Positions 35,717 to 44,160 of a stretch of DNA of 64,000 bases are shown here, piece after piece. The stretch is from Actinomyces oris. Lineage in GTDB: Bacteria; Actinomycetota; Actinomycetes; Actinomycetales; Actinomycetaceae. The stretch lies in assembly GCF_001553935.1 (NCBI RefSeq), contig NZ_CP014232.1, positions 2,170,001 through 2,234,000 on the forward strand, written 5' to 3'. The notes below the pieces were generated by a model. That model was given only the letters and a program-made list of their open reading frames with translations, was not told where the DNA came from and ran no database searches. The translations under genes were made by a program, and so were the position numbers. Each line of letters opens with the position of its first letter. The stretch's first letter is position 1.

Positions 35717-37015
35717 ATGTCGAACGCCTCGCCCGCCCTGCACTCCTCGAGCTGGTCCTCCTCGACCACCGGCCTGCTGACCCGCGACCACCACCTGACC
35801 GTTCCCCTGGACCGCAGCGGGCAGGGGGACTCAGCCCCCGACGGGACGGAGTCCATCACCGTCTACGCCCGTGAGATCTCAGCCGTGGGCATCGACCCGG
35901 TGTCCAGACCTCCCCTGGTCTTCCTCCAGGGCGGACCGGGCTGCGAGGCACCCCGCCCCAGTGCTGACTCCGGGCTCGGCTGGATCGGTGAGATCCTCGA
36001 GCACCACCGACTCATCCTCGTCGACCAGCGCGGCACCGGAGCCTCCAGCCCAGTGGACCGGACCGATGCCGCCGGCACCCCCGCGGACACCGCCCGGCTG
36101 CTCACTCACCTGCGCGCCGATGAGATCGTCGAGGACTGCGAGGACCTGCGCCGCGCTCTGGGCCTGGAGCGCTGGAGCCTGCTGGGCCAGTCCTTCGGAG
36201 GGTTCTGCGTCACCCGGTACCTCTCCGAGCACGCCCAGAGCCTGGAGAAGGTCTACATCACCGGTGGCCTGCCCGCCGTCGGGCACAGCATCGACGAGGT
36301 CTACGCCCTCAGCTACGAGGCGATGCGCCTCAAGAGCGAGGAGTACTACACCCGCTTCCCCCAGGACCGCGACCGCATGGCGTCCCTGGCGGAGAAAGCC
36401 GGTCGGGGCGAGCTGAGGACGGCGGGAGGGGATCTCGTAGGACCCGAGCGCCTGCGCTCGCTCGGCGCCCTGCTGGGCGGGGCCGGGGGAGCGGACACGA
36501 TCCACTACCTCCTGGAGCGCGACCCCGACGCCTGGGCCTTCCGCTACGACCTGGGGCAGTGCCTGCCCTTCGGCGGCAGGTTCCCGCTCTACGCCGTCAT
36601 CCACGAGTCCTGCTGGGCCGACGCCGGCACCACCGACTGGGCCGCGCAGCGGGTGCGCCCCGCGGTCTTCGACGACGATCCCACCCTGCTGACAGGCGAG
36701 CACGTACGCCGTGAGGCCTTCGTCGAGGACGCCGGTCTGCGCCCCTGGCTGGAGGTGGCCGACCTCCTGGCCGCGCACGAGTGGCCGGCGCTCTACGACC
36801 CGGCTCGTCTCAAGGCCACGACGACCCCCGGGGCGGCCGCTGTCTACGCCCGCGACGTGTTCGTGCCGATGACCACCTCCCTGGAGACGGCCGCGCTCAT
36901 CCCCGGCCTGCGCACCTGGATCACCAGCGAGTACGAGCATGACGGCTCACGCGCCTCCGGCGGTCGGGTCTTCAAGCGCCTGCGAGACCTGGCCGCTGGG
37001 GCGATCGCCCGCTGA
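35717..37015 (+). CDS. Prolyl aminopeptidase-like alpha/beta hydrolase (S33)
   Basis: The 432-residue protein has the S33 pattern: oxyanion motif FLQGGPGCEAP near residue 75, DQRGTGASSPVD and nucleophile elbow GQSFGGFC near residue 160; the late catalytic His lies in EYEHDGSRASG near the C-terminus. Length fits the larger actinobacterial proline iminopeptidase group. It releases N-terminal proline from peptides in characterised members. No signal peptide. The start follows the previous gene by 39 bases. Confidence 0.85.
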   Translation: MSNASPALHSSSWSSSTTGLLTRDHHLTVPLDRSGQGDSAPDGTESITVYAREISAVGIDPVSRPPLVFLQGGPGCEAPRPSADSGLGWIGEILEHHRLILVDQRGTGASSPVDRTDAAGTPADTARLLTHLRADEIVEDCEDLRRALGLERWSLLGQSFGGFCVTRYLSEHAQSLEKVYITGGLPAVGHSIDEVYALSYEAMRLKSEEYYTRFPQDRDRMASLAEKAGRGELRTAGGDLVGPERLRSLGALLGGAGGADTIHYLLERDPDAWAFRYDLGQCLPFGGRFPLYAVIHESCWADAGTTDWAAQRVRPAVFDDDPTLLTGEHVRREAFVEDAGLRPWLEVADLLAAHEWPALYDPARLKATTTPGAAAVYARDVFVPMTTSLETAALIPGLRTWITSEYEHDGSRASGGRVFKRLRDLAAGAIAR

Positions 37016-37017
37016 CA

Positions 37018-37057
37018 GCTGTGCCCCGGTGCGCCACCGGGCGCGCCAGGGCACAGC
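37018..37057 (+). terminator. Hairpin after the prolyl aminopeptidase-like gene
   Basis: GCTGTGCCC (37018-37026) pairs with GGGCACAGC (37049-37057), with further imperfect pairing inside. No T-run. Confidence 0.55.
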
Positions 37058-37131
37058 CGGGTGCTTGAGGAGCACACGAGGGACGGGCGTGAGGCGGCCC
37101 CCGGGTGCCCGCTGGGATGCTGTGAGGCGGC

Positions 37132-37707
37132 TCAGATGTAGATGGTCGGGTCCATCATGAGCTCGGGGTCGGTGCGGGGGTCGCGGGCCCGGCTGGGCAC
37201 GCCCACGGCAACATGACCCTGCGGGAGGTTCTTCACCAGGACCGCGTTGGCCCCCACCTTGGCCCCGTCCTCGACGGTGACCGGCCCCAGGACCTTGGCG
37301 CCGGCGCCGATCTGCACGTTGTTACCGATGGTGGGGTGGCGCTTGCCCGGACTCATCGACACCCCGCCCAGAGTCACTCCGTGGAACAGCAGCACGTCGT
37401 TGCCGACCTCCGCGGTCTCACCGATGACCACGCCCATGCCGTGGTCGATGAAGAAGCGCTCACCGATCGTCGCGGCCGGGTGGATCTCGATACCGGTGAA
37501 GTTGCGGGCCGCCTGAGACAGGGCACGCGCCGCGAAGCGATAGCCCTTGTGCCACAGCTTGTGAGCCGCCCGGTGCGCCCACAGGGCGTGGACACCCGGG
37601 TAGAGGAGGGCCACCTCCACGCTGGAGCGGGCGGCTGGGTCGCGCTTGCGGGCCGTCGCCAGGTCCTCACGGGCCAGGTCCAGAAGGGACCGCTGGGAGT
37701 TGTGCAT
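37132..37707 (-). CDS. cysE: Serine O-acetyltransferase
   Basis: CysE makes O-acetylserine from serine and acetyl-CoA, the substrate of CysK. The 191-residue protein is the short (EpsC-like) form. It has an N-terminal helical region and a left-handed beta-helix of hexapeptide repeats with [18 protein letters not shown] (active-site His) and [20 protein letters not shown]. An AGGAGC site precedes ATG 37707. It lies downstream of cysK on the same strand, separated by a hairpin, so expression may depend partly on its own promoter. Confidence 0.94.
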   Translation of the reverse strand: MHNSQRSLLDLAREDLATARKRDPAARSSVEVALLYPGVHALWAHRAAHKLWHKGYRFAARALSQAARNFTGIEIHPAATIGERFFIDHGMGVVIGETAEVGNDVLLFHGVTLGGVSMSPGKRHPTIGNNVQIGAGAKVLGPVTVEDGAKVGANAVLVKNLPQGHVAVGVPSRARDPRTDPELMMDPTIYI

Positions 37708-37787
37708 AGTGTGCTCCTGTGATGGGTGACGGTGCGGCTCAGGTCGGCTGGTGAGCCTTCACCTCGCCCGCTGCGCCGATGACAACA

Positions 37788-37827
37788 CCGACGGCGGCTC
37801 ACCTGTTCCCAGGTTCGCCGCCGTCGG
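37788..37827 (-). terminator. Hairpin between cysK and cysE
   Basis: CCGACGGCGGC (37788-37798) pairs with GCCGCCGTCGG (37817-37827), with ACCTG/CAGGT nested inside. On the minus strand it begins five bases after cysK and is followed by TGTTGTC. Confidence 0.7.
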
Positions 37828-37832
37828 GGGAG

Positions 37833-38762
37833 TCAGTCGAGGAAGTCCTTGAACAAGGGCGTGGACAGGTAACGCTCACCGGTGTCAGGCAGGACGGTGA
37901 CGATGGTCTTGCCCTCGAACTCGGGGCGCCTGGCCAGCTCGGTGGCGGCGGCCAGAGCTGCGCCCGAGGAAATCCCCACCAGGAGGCCCTCCTCCGCAGC
38001 GGCACGGCGAGCGTAGGTGATGGCGACGTCGGACTCGATGTGGAGCAGCTCGTCCCAGATGCCCTGGTCGAGGATCTCGGGAACCACGTTGGGGCCCAGG
38101 CCCTGGATCTTGTGGGGAGCGGCCTGGCCCTCGCTCAGCAGCGGGGACTCGGAGGGCTCAACACCGTAGATCTTCACCCCGGGCTTCTCCTGGCGCAGTA
38201 CCTGGCCCACGCCGGTCAGCGTGCCTCCGGTGCCGATACCGGCCACGAAGACGTCGATGTCGCCCCCGGTCTGCTCCAGGATCTCCCGGGCCGTGGTCTC
38301 TCGGTGGATCTTGGGGTTGGCGGGGTTGGTGAACTGGGAGGCGAGGATTGAGTTGGGGGTGGCGGCCTGGATCTCCTCAGCCCGCTTGACCGCTCCGGCC
38401 ACGCCGCCCTCGGTGGTCAGCACCAGCTCCGCACCGAAGGCGCGCATGATGGCCCGGCGCTCCTTGGACATGGTCTCGGGCATGGTGATGATGACCTTGT
38501 ACCCCAGGGCCGCTCCCACCATGGCCAGGCCGACGCCGGTGTTCCCGGAGGTCGCTTCCACGATGGTGCCGCCGGGCTTGAGGTCACCGGAGGCCTCCGC
38601 GGCGCGCACGATGGACAGAGCGATGCGGTCCTTGACCGAGGCGGCCGGCTCGAAGGCCTCCACCTTGGCCAGGACGGTGGCGGGGGCGCCGTCGGTGACG
38701 CGGTTGATGCGGACCAGGGGAGTGTTGCCGACCAGGGCGGTTGCGTCGGGTGCGTACGTCAT
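37833..38762 (-). CDS. cysK: Cysteine synthase (O-acetylserine sulfhydrylase)
   Basis: CysK condenses O-acetylserine with sulfide to cysteine. The 309-residue PLP enzyme has the Schiff-base Lys44 in ASVKDRIAL, the substrate loop SGNTGVGLA and phosphate-binding GTGGTLTGVG. The start at ATG 38762 follows AAGGAC. It has an unusually long 5' region containing a cysteine-rich leader peptide (39003-39092), which points to cysteine-responsive control of cysK and possibly cysE. Confidence 0.95.
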   Translation of the reverse strand: MTYAPDATALVGNTPLVRINRVTDGAPATVLAKVEAFEPAASVKDRIALSIVRAAEASGDLKPGGTIVEATSGNTGVGLAMVGAALGYKVIITMPETMSKERRAIMRAFGAELVLTTEGGVAGAVKRAEEIQAATPNSILASQFTNPANPKIHRETTAREILEQTGGDIDVFVAGIGTGGTLTGVGQVLRQEKPGVKIYGVEPSESPLLSEGQAAPHKIQGLGPNVVPEILDQGIWDELLHIESDVAITYARRAAAEEGLLVGISSGAALAAATELARRPEFEGKTIVTVLPDTGERYLSTPLFKDFLD

Positions 38763-38874
38763 AGTGATGTCCTTTGGATGTGGGTTGGGTGAGCCCCGTA
38801 GTGACGGTGACCGGCGGAGCCGCATGATGAGGCGACGTCGGGCCCGCAAGAGCTCGTGAGAGAACAAGAAGTGG

Positions 38875-38889
38875 GGACGGTCCGCGTCC
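38875..38889 (-). promoter_or_regulatory. Weak hairpin with pyrimidine tail in the cysK leader
   Basis: On the minus strand GGACG and CGTCC are separated by five bases and followed by a T-rich tract (ACTTCTTGTTCTCT). It lies between the leader peptide and cysK and could act as an attenuator. A second pairing, GGCCACG just after the leader stop with CGTGGCC near 38909-38915, could compete with other structures. Thermodynamics were not computed. Confidence 0.3.
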
Positions 38890-39002
38890 GTCAGGGATGG
38901 CCACGTCGTACGGAGTGGCTCAAACAGCAGGGGTGACCGCCTGCTCCGGGAGCGCCGGGCATGCGCGCAGCGGTACGCGCACAGATGTCGTGGCCTGGCG
39001 CC

Positions 39003-39092
39003 CTACCGACACCGGCAGCAGCAGCACGCGGGCGCGATGGGCATGGAGGACATGAAGGAGGAGGGCATGGTGCACATGACGGACTTCACCAT
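39003..39092 (-). CDS. Polycysteine leader peptide of cysK (29 residues)
   Basis: A short frame on the cysK strand begins with ATG at 39092, seven bases after a near-perfect ribosome-binding site AAGGAGGA, and ends with TAG at 39003-39005, 240 bases before cysK. GTG at 39095 is an alternative start. It encodes 29 residues including Cys7 and a C-terminal block with four consecutive Cys codons (23-26), Arg and Cys28. Ribosomes starved of charged tRNA-Cys would stall at this block. Polycysteine leader peptides that control sulfur genes are known in mycobacteria; this one has the same logic but has a Shine-Dalgarno site rather than being leaderless. Homology was not tested. Confidence 0.8.
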   Translation of the reverse strand: MVKSVMCTMPSSFMSSMPIAPACCCCRCR

Positions 39093-39157
39093 CACGAGTC
39101 CTCCTTAGTTCCTCACGGCGTCTGGAATGCGCCTGCTCGGGCGTGAACTGCTCATCT

Positions 39158-39172
39158 GGGGCACGGTGCCCC
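39158..39172. promoter_or_regulatory. Palindrome in the cysK promoter region
   Basis: GGGGCAC-G-GTGCCCC is a perfect 7-base inverted repeat around one base. It lies between a TAGGGT hexamer (39186-39191 on the minus strand, possible -10 box) and the leader peptide, where a bound repressor would block transcription; it could also fold in the mRNA. Confidence 0.45.
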
Positions 39173-39316
39173 GGCTGTTGGTTGAACCCTACCCTGTGTC
39201 CGTCGGCGATCGCCACATCCGTCCGGCATCTGTTCGCATCGTGGTCGCAAGGGTGCTCATGCCTGTGCGTGTCGGGTGAGCGGCGCGCCGGAGGGTCGCC
39301 ATGCCGGGATCGGGCT

Positions 39317-40105
39317 TCAGACCGGTGGCACGGGGACCTCGACCAGTCGGCTGCCGGCCGGTTCTGCTGCCCCCTCGCCGCGGGTCAGGGCCGCCAGCGG
39401 GGCGTGCAGGAGCTCGGGATCGGCGCAGGATGTGGCCAGCACGAGGACCGCGTGGGTCGGTCCCCAGATCGTCTCCTCGACGTGAATGGTCGGGGCCGTG
39501 GAGGCCGTCCCGCCCTCCGCCGTCGGTCCCGACGCCGCGGCGGGATTGCGGGAGCGCAGCTCCGCCTCGATCCTGCCGGCCTGGGCCACCGGAACCCGCA
39601 GGTCCCACAGATGAAGCCGGGTCAGGGTGACCCGTGCAGCCGCCTGCAGTGCCTGAGCGGTCGCCTCGGAGTAGGCGCGCACCAGTCCGCCGGTTCCCAG
39701 GAGCGTTCCGCCGAAGTAACGGGTGACGACGACGGTCGTGTTGGCCAGTCCCGTTCCCCTCAGGATGTCGAGCATGGGCTGGCCGGCCGTGCCGGAGGGC
39801 TCGCCGTCGTCGTTGGAGCGCTCGGTGGGTGGGGCAAGAGCGGCCAGGGCGTGTCCGTCGGAGAGATCGGTGAGCGTCAGCGCCGAGCAGTTGTGGCGCG
39901 CATCGGGGTAGGTGGAGCGCACGTCCGCAATGAAGCTCCGGGCCTCGTCCATGGAGTCCGTGCGGCAGGCGCGTGCCAGGAAGTGGGACTTCTTGATCTC
40001 CAGGTCGACCTCCGGCTGCTCGCCGCGGGCCAGGGTGATCAGCCCGGGGGATGGCTGCTCCTGAGACTGCTGGTGCGATGGTGTGCGAGGGGCGTGCGGG
40101 GCCAT
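39317..40105 (-). CDS. YigZ/IMPACT-family protein (UPF0029)
   Basis: The 262-residue protein has the IMPACT N-terminal domain: [23 protein letters not shown] near residue 100 and [24 protein letters not shown] near 125-148, then a DUF1949-like C-terminal domain. In E. coli YigZ acts on peptides or nucleic acids in a poorly understood way; eukaryotic IMPACT regulates translation stress signalling. The start at ATG 40105 follows GAGGA. It is not obviously linked to cysK. Confidence 0.9.
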   Translation of the reverse strand: MAPHAPRTPSHQQSQEQPSPGLITLARGEQPEVDLEIKKSHFLARACRTDSMDEARSFIADVRSTYPDARHNCSALTLTDLSDGHALAALAPPTERSNDDGEPSGTAGQPMLDILRGTGLANTTVVVTRYFGGTLLGTGGLVRAYSEATAQALQAAARVTLTRLHLWDLRVPVAQAGRIEAELRSRNPAAASGPTAEGGTASTAPTIHVEETIWGPTHAVLVLATSCADPELLHAPLAALTRGEGAAEPAGSRLVEVPVPPV

Positions 40106-40261
40106 GGCAGGATCCTCGCACGGGGCGGGCGCGGGACCGATGTCACACGCCTTGAGGTGCTCCTGGACTGGAAGCGGTCCCGGCGATGTCGTTATGGTGT
40201 CCCTCGGTCCAGTTTCGAGGGGTCATCCGATCCCCAAGGTTCACGAGAGAGGAGCGGGCCC

Positions 40262-40426
40262 ATGGCAGTGCCGAAGCGGAAGATGTCCCGCAGCAACACC
40301 CGCAACCGCCGCTCACAGTGGAAGGCCAAGCTCACCGAGCTCACCACCGTCCGCGTCCAGGGCCGCGAGATCTCCGTCCCTCGCCGTCTGGCGCGGGCCT
40401 ACAAGGAGGGCCTCATCGAGCAGTGA
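40262..40426 (+). CDS. rpmF: Ribosomal protein L32, zinc-free form
   Basis: The 54-residue protein begins [20 protein letters not shown], the L32 signature. The four zinc-binding cysteines of the C+ form are missing, so this is the C- form, which in several actinobacteria replaces the zinc-binding protein under zinc limitation. It may instead be the only L32 of this organism. AGAGGAG precedes the ATG. TATGGT in the upstream gap may be a -10 box. No convincing Zur site was seen. Confidence 0.95.
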   Translation: MAVPKRKMSRSNTRNRRSQWKAKLTELTTVRVQGREISVPRRLARAYKEGLIEQ

Positions 40427-40460
40427 GGCTGCTGGTGGAGGGGTGAAACCCTTCATCCAT

Positions 40461-40531
40461 GCGGGTGTAGCTCAATGGTAGAGCCTCTGCCTTCCAAGCA
40501 GATTGCGCGGGTTCGATTCCCGTCACCCGCT
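40461..40531 (+). tRNA. tRNA-Gly (anticodon TCC)
   Basis: A complete 71-base cloverleaf: acceptor GCGGGTG pairs with CACCCGC, the anticodon loop is CTTCCAA, and the T-loop is GGTTCGATTCC. CCA is not encoded. Discriminator base is T. Confidence 0.97.
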
Positions 40532-40540
40532 CTGTGAGCC

Positions 40541-40570
40541 GAAAGGGGCCGCTCCTCGGCGGTCCCTTTC
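40541..40570 (+). terminator. Hairpin between the two tRNA genes
   Basis: GAAAGGGGCCGC pairs with GGCGGTCCCTTTC with one G-T pair. It lies ten bases after tRNA-Gly and ten before tRNA-Pro, so it may end tRNA-Gly transcripts or guide processing. Confidence 0.5.
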
Positions 40571-40579
40571 GTCACGTCA

Positions 40580-40653
40580 CGGGCTGTGGCGCAGTTTGGT
40601 AGCGCACCTGCTTTGGGAGCAGGGGGCCGCGGGTTCAAATCCCGCCAGCCCGA
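40580..40653 (+). tRNA. tRNA-Pro (anticodon TGG)
   Basis: A complete 74-base cloverleaf: acceptor CGGGCTG pairs with CAGCCCG, the anticodon loop contains TTTGGGA and the T-arm is CGGGTTCAAATCCCG. CCA is not encoded. Confidence 0.97.
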
Positions 40654-40934
40654 CTTCTCGTCTCGTGGGCGGACGGCCTGTGCGCAGACCGCATTCTGGT
40701 GCGCGTCGAGACGGATGCATGGCCCGTGAATATGCCGATGCGGCCCGCGGTCGCGACGACCGTGCCCGGTGTCACCTCCTGTGTCCAGACTCATGCGTCA
40801 GGTGCGGACGCAGCGTCGATCCCACTGTCCGTTTGCCCTAAGATGGCACGGATTGACGCCACAGACGCGCGTCCGCCGAGCGCCTCCGAGCGCGTCGGTG
40901 TTACCGCAGAACTCAGACCTTGGGAGCAACCCCC

Positions 40935-42278
40935 GTGAAGACCACTGTCGAGAATCTTGACCCCAGTCGCATCAAGCTGACCGTTGAGGTCCCCTATGAG
41001 GAGCTCAAGCCCAGCCTGGATGCCGCCTACAAGGAAATCGGCTCCCAGATCCAGGTCCCTGGCTTCCGTCGCGGTCACGTCCCCAACCGGGTCATCGACC
41101 AGCGCGTCGGCCGCGGGACCGTCATCCAGGAGGCCGTCAACAACAAGCTCTCCGACTTCTACCGGGACGCCATCACCGAGGCTGAGCGGGTCCCCATGCT
41201 TCAGCCCGAGGTCGACGTCGTTGAGCTGCCCAACGCCACCGGCGAGAACGGTGGCCAGCTGGCCTTCACCGCCGAGGTTACTGTTCGCCCCGTCATCGAG
41301 CTGCCGGACCTGAGCAAGGCCAAGCTGACCGTGGACGCCGTCGAGGTCACTGATGAGGACGTCGACACCGAGCTGGACAACCTGCGTGCTCGCTTCGGCT
41401 CCCTGAAGTCCGTGGGCCGCAAGGCCAAGACCGGCGACTTCGTCACCATCGACCTCAAGGCCGTCATCGACGGCGAGGAGGTCGACTCCATCTCGGGCGT
41501 CTCCTACGAGATCGGCAAGGGCAACATGCTCAAGGGCCTGGACACCGCCCTGCGTGGTCTGAAGACCGACGAGTCCGCCACCTTCACCACCGAGCTGGCC
41601 GGCGGGGAGCACGCCGGTGAGCAGGCCGAGGTCACGGTGACCGCCACTGCCGTCAAGCAGCGTGAGCTGCCCAAGGTCGATGACGAGTTCGCCCAGCTCG
41701 CCTCCGAGTTCGACACCGTCGAGGAGCTGCGCGAGGACCTCGTCAAGCAGGTCACTGAGCGCAAGACCGGCGAGCAGGCGGTCGCCGCCCGTGACGCCCT
41801 CCTCGAGCACCTGCGCAGCGAGGTCGCCTTCGATGTCCCCGAGGCCGTTGTCGAGGCCGAGGTCGCCCAGCACCTGCGGGCCGAGGGCAAGGACGGCGAC
41901 GAGGAGCACGCCAAGGAGATCCGCGAGGACATCGTCAACGGTGTGCGCGACCAGATCATCCTCGATGTCCTGGCTGAGGACCTCAAGGTCGGTGTGGCGC
42001 AGGACGAGCTGCTGGAGTTCCTCTTCCAGACCGCTCAGCAGTACGGCATGGAGCCCGCCCAGTTCCTCCAGGGGGCTCAGCAGGCCGGGCAGATTCCCGC
42101 CTTCGTCTCCGAGGTCGCCCGCAACAAGTCCCTGGCCATGGCGCTGCGCCAGGCGGCGGTGGTTGACTCCAAGGGCGAGACCGTGGACCTGTCCGCCTTC
42201 ATCGGCTCCGACGAGGACGACGCCGCCGCGGCAGCTCAGGCCGCAGCCGTTGCCGCTGAGGGCGAGGACGCCGAGTGA
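40935..42278 (+). CDS. tig: Trigger factor, ribosome-associated chaperone
   Basis: The 447-residue chaperone binds at the ribosomal exit tunnel. The N-terminal ribosome-binding domain (about 1-115) has the signature GFRRGHVP near residue 45, the peptidyl-prolyl isomerase domain spans ~150-240 (GDFVTIDLKAVIDGE), and the helical C-terminal domain ends in an acidic, Ala-rich tail. The GTG start follows GGGAG. In actinobacteria tig usually precedes clpP1-clpP2-clpX; here two genes intervene. Confidence 0.95.
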   Translation: MKTTVENLDPSRIKLTVEVPYEELKPSLDAAYKEIGSQIQVPGFRRGHVPNRVIDQRVGRGTVIQEAVNNKLSDFYRDAITEAERVPMLQPEVDVVELPNATGENGGQLAFTAEVTVRPVIELPDLSKAKLTVDAVEVTDEDVDTELDNLRARFGSLKSVGRKAKTGDFVTIDLKAVIDGEEVDSISGVSYEIGKGNMLKGLDTALRGLKTDESATFTTELAGGEHAGEQAEVTVTATAVKQRELPKVDDEFAQLASEFDTVEELREDLVKQVTERKTGEQAVAARDALLEHLRSEVAFDVPEAVVEAEVAQHLRAEGKDGDEEHAKEIREDIVNGVRDQIILDVLAEDLKVGVAQDELLEFLFQTAQQYGMEPAQFLQGAQQAGQIPAFVSEVARNKSLAMALRQAAVVDSKGETVDLSAFIGSDEDDAAAAAQAAAVAAEGEDAE

Positions 42279-42353
42279 GCCCACGGCGTTCAAGGCGCGT
42301 ATGAGCTGAGGCGCGTTCCCCGCTCATGCGGGACGCCTCCCAAGCTGAACAGA

Positions 42354-42384
42354 CGGGCCCACCTTCTTCTGGAAGGTGGGCCCG
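42354..42384 (+). terminator. Terminator of tig
   Basis: A perfect 13-base stem CGGGCCCACCTTC (42354-42366) with its complement (42372-42384) is followed by TTG. A second, imperfect hairpin lies at 42308-42339. Confidence 0.7.
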
Positions 42385-42452
42385 TTGCCGTGCGGGGGAG
42401 TGTTGTCGGGATGATCTCTCCCGCGTTGACCGGGATGCGTCCCGGATGAGGA

Positions 42453-43586
42453 TCAGCCCGCTGTGACGAGGTCCTTGCGCTTGGGGCGAATGACTCCGAA
42501 ATTGCGTTCAGGAATTGCCATCTTGAAATAGTAGGCGACCCCGATGGGAACCACGATGAGACTGACGAAGAGGCAGTAGAAGGGCTGGAAGATCAGCCAC
42601 TTGTTGCCGTGGTCCCAGTGAAGCCACACGATGGCGGCGTAGTAGATGAACAGTGCCAGCAGGAGTGTCCATCCGGGATTGACAACGGCTATCCATCTGA
42701 GCACAAACATGCTGATGACCACGATACCGCTGTACAGCCACAGGAAGGGGTGCTGGAAGACGAATCTGAAGTTGATGATGAAGAGCCTGAAGGAACCGCC
42801 GCTCCAGGCGATCCGCTGGCGCCACCAGGAGTACAGGGTGTCGGGCGCGTTGGTGTTGACGTGGGCAAGAATGTGGACGGCCTTGTATCCCAGTGCGTCT
42901 CCGATAATCCCGGACTCGATGTCATTGCCCTGGAAGAACAGTGAGTGGCGGGCCATGATCTGGCGCATGACGTCGGTCTTGCCGATGTGAAGGGCACCGC
43001 TGAGCAGCCACGGCATGATTCTGCGTGCGCGCATCGAGACCACGTACTCGTGGCGCTGCATCTGGACGATGAAGGGCCCCTTCTTCTGAGGCACGATGGT
43101 GACCGAGGCGAAGTCGGCCTTATTGGCCACCAGGGCGCCGATGATGTGGGTCAGCGGCTCCTGCGCCGTAGTATCGGCGTCAAGGCAGACGATGTAGGAG
43201 TTGAGGGGGGCGGCCAGCAGTGCGTCGCGGACAACCGTGTCCCGGGTGATTCCCGAGGTGCTCCGCTTGCGCCCTACCTTCCGTGGGACGTAGTTGCTGC
43301 GGAAGATTCTGAACCCGTAGCGAATGGCGATGTCCTCCAGGTCGCGGTAGAACTCCTCGGACTCACCAGATGTGGTGCACAGGACTACTCGATCTCCATA
43401 AGGGCGCAGATAATCCGCGTTCTGCAAGTACTTGACGTTGCCGTAGATCGGTACCAGAACGCTGAAGTCGTCCGAGGTGATGTTCGGATTCAGCTCCACG
43501 GCTTTGTACCACTTTGAGGTAATGCCGGCCCAGATGTCAATTCCGATCCAGAACAGGATTCCCACCAGCAGGGTAATGACGATCAT
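42453..43586 (-). CDS. Membrane-bound family 2 glycosyltransferase (processive type)
   Basis: The 377-residue protein has an N-terminal membrane helix, a GT2 catalytic domain (about 40-270) and three or four C-terminal helices. The motifs are those of hyaluronan/chitin/cellulose-type synthases: LDADTT (DxD), a GNDIES acceptor site and RQRIAW, matching the QxxRW motif of processive enzymes. It probably polymerises and perhaps exports a polysaccharide. The sugar is unknown. The gene is clearly less GC-rich than its neighbours and sits between tig and clpP1, suggesting acquisition. GAGAGGA precedes the ATG. Confidence 0.82.
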   Translation of the reverse strand: MIVITLLVGILFWIGIDIWAGITSKWYKAVELNPNITSDDFSVLVPIYGNVKYLQNADYLRPYGDRVVLCTTSGESEEFYRDLEDIAIRYGFRIFRSNYVPRKVGRKRSTSGITRDTVVRDALLAAPLNSYIVCLDADTTAQEPLTHIIGALVANKADFASVTIVPQKKGPFIVQMQRHEYVVSMRARRIMPWLLSGALHIGKTDVMRQIMARHSLFFQGNDIESGIIGDALGYKAVHILAHVNTNAPDTLYSWWRQRIAWSGGSFRLFIINFRFVFQHPFLWLYSGIVVISMFVLRWIAVVNPGWTLLLALFIYYAAIVWLHWDHGNKWLIFQPFYCLFVSLIVVPIGVAYYFKMAIPERNFGVIRPKRKDLVTAG

Positions 43587-44160
43587 GCAGTGGTCCTCTC
43601 TGATGCATGGAATTGTGCGAACGTGCTGAACACGAGTAGCCCCTTACTGGGTGGTGCGGCAAGCGGAAAAGACGTGTTGTTCGAGCAGGGACGGGATTAT
43701 TGAATCGTGAAAGAATGTGGCTGACTGACGTTGGAGTGAAGCCTGAGTCGAAGGGCTTTGGTGTCGTCAGGCAGGCGGACACTCCAATGCTATCGGTCGG
43801 ATAAATTCGATGGTGCCACGCCGCCCTCACCGATGCCACGGTGTGGGAAGCGGGTCACGTCAAGATCTCGGGCGCCTACAACCTATCCGATGGAAGGTTT
43901 AGGTTTCCTACAAGGAAGAGTGAGTTGGCTTACCGTCGTCTCGCGCCTGTGGGAGCGAGTGATCCGCGACACCGGGCGCGATACGTCGGGTGGTGCCTGA
44001 TCGTCCGGCGTCTGTACTGCGGCCGGATGAGGTGCTCGACTTAGTGGAACTCACAAGGAAACGGGATGGGGGCGAAGACTCGGCGCTTCGCCCCCATCCC
44101 GCGCGGTGGTGGCCGTCAGTCGGACGGCTCCCGATCGGTAGGCGGTTGCCCACTCCCGGG
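43587..44160. other. 574-base gap without a gene
   Basis: This relatively AT-rich region lies between the glycosyltransferase start and the cupin stop. Small inverted repeats (AACCTA/TAGGTT around 43880-43905 and TTCCT/AGGAA nearby) were seen, but no convincing gene or known RNA. Short open frames have atypical composition and no start signals. The promoter of the glycosyltransferase must lie at the left end. Confidence 0.45.
44063..44100 (-). terminator. Terminator of the cupin gene
   Basis: A perfect 15-base stem (44063-44077 with 44086-44100) is followed on the minus strand by GTTTCCTTG. Confidence 0.7.

Noticed and set aside
40106..40261. Zur operator before the zinc-free L32 gene
   Set aside because: No TGAAAAT-type inverted repeat was seen.
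43758..44044. Small plus-strand frames in the 574-base gap
   Set aside because: No ribosome-binding site, no recognisable motif, and typical random amino-acid composition.
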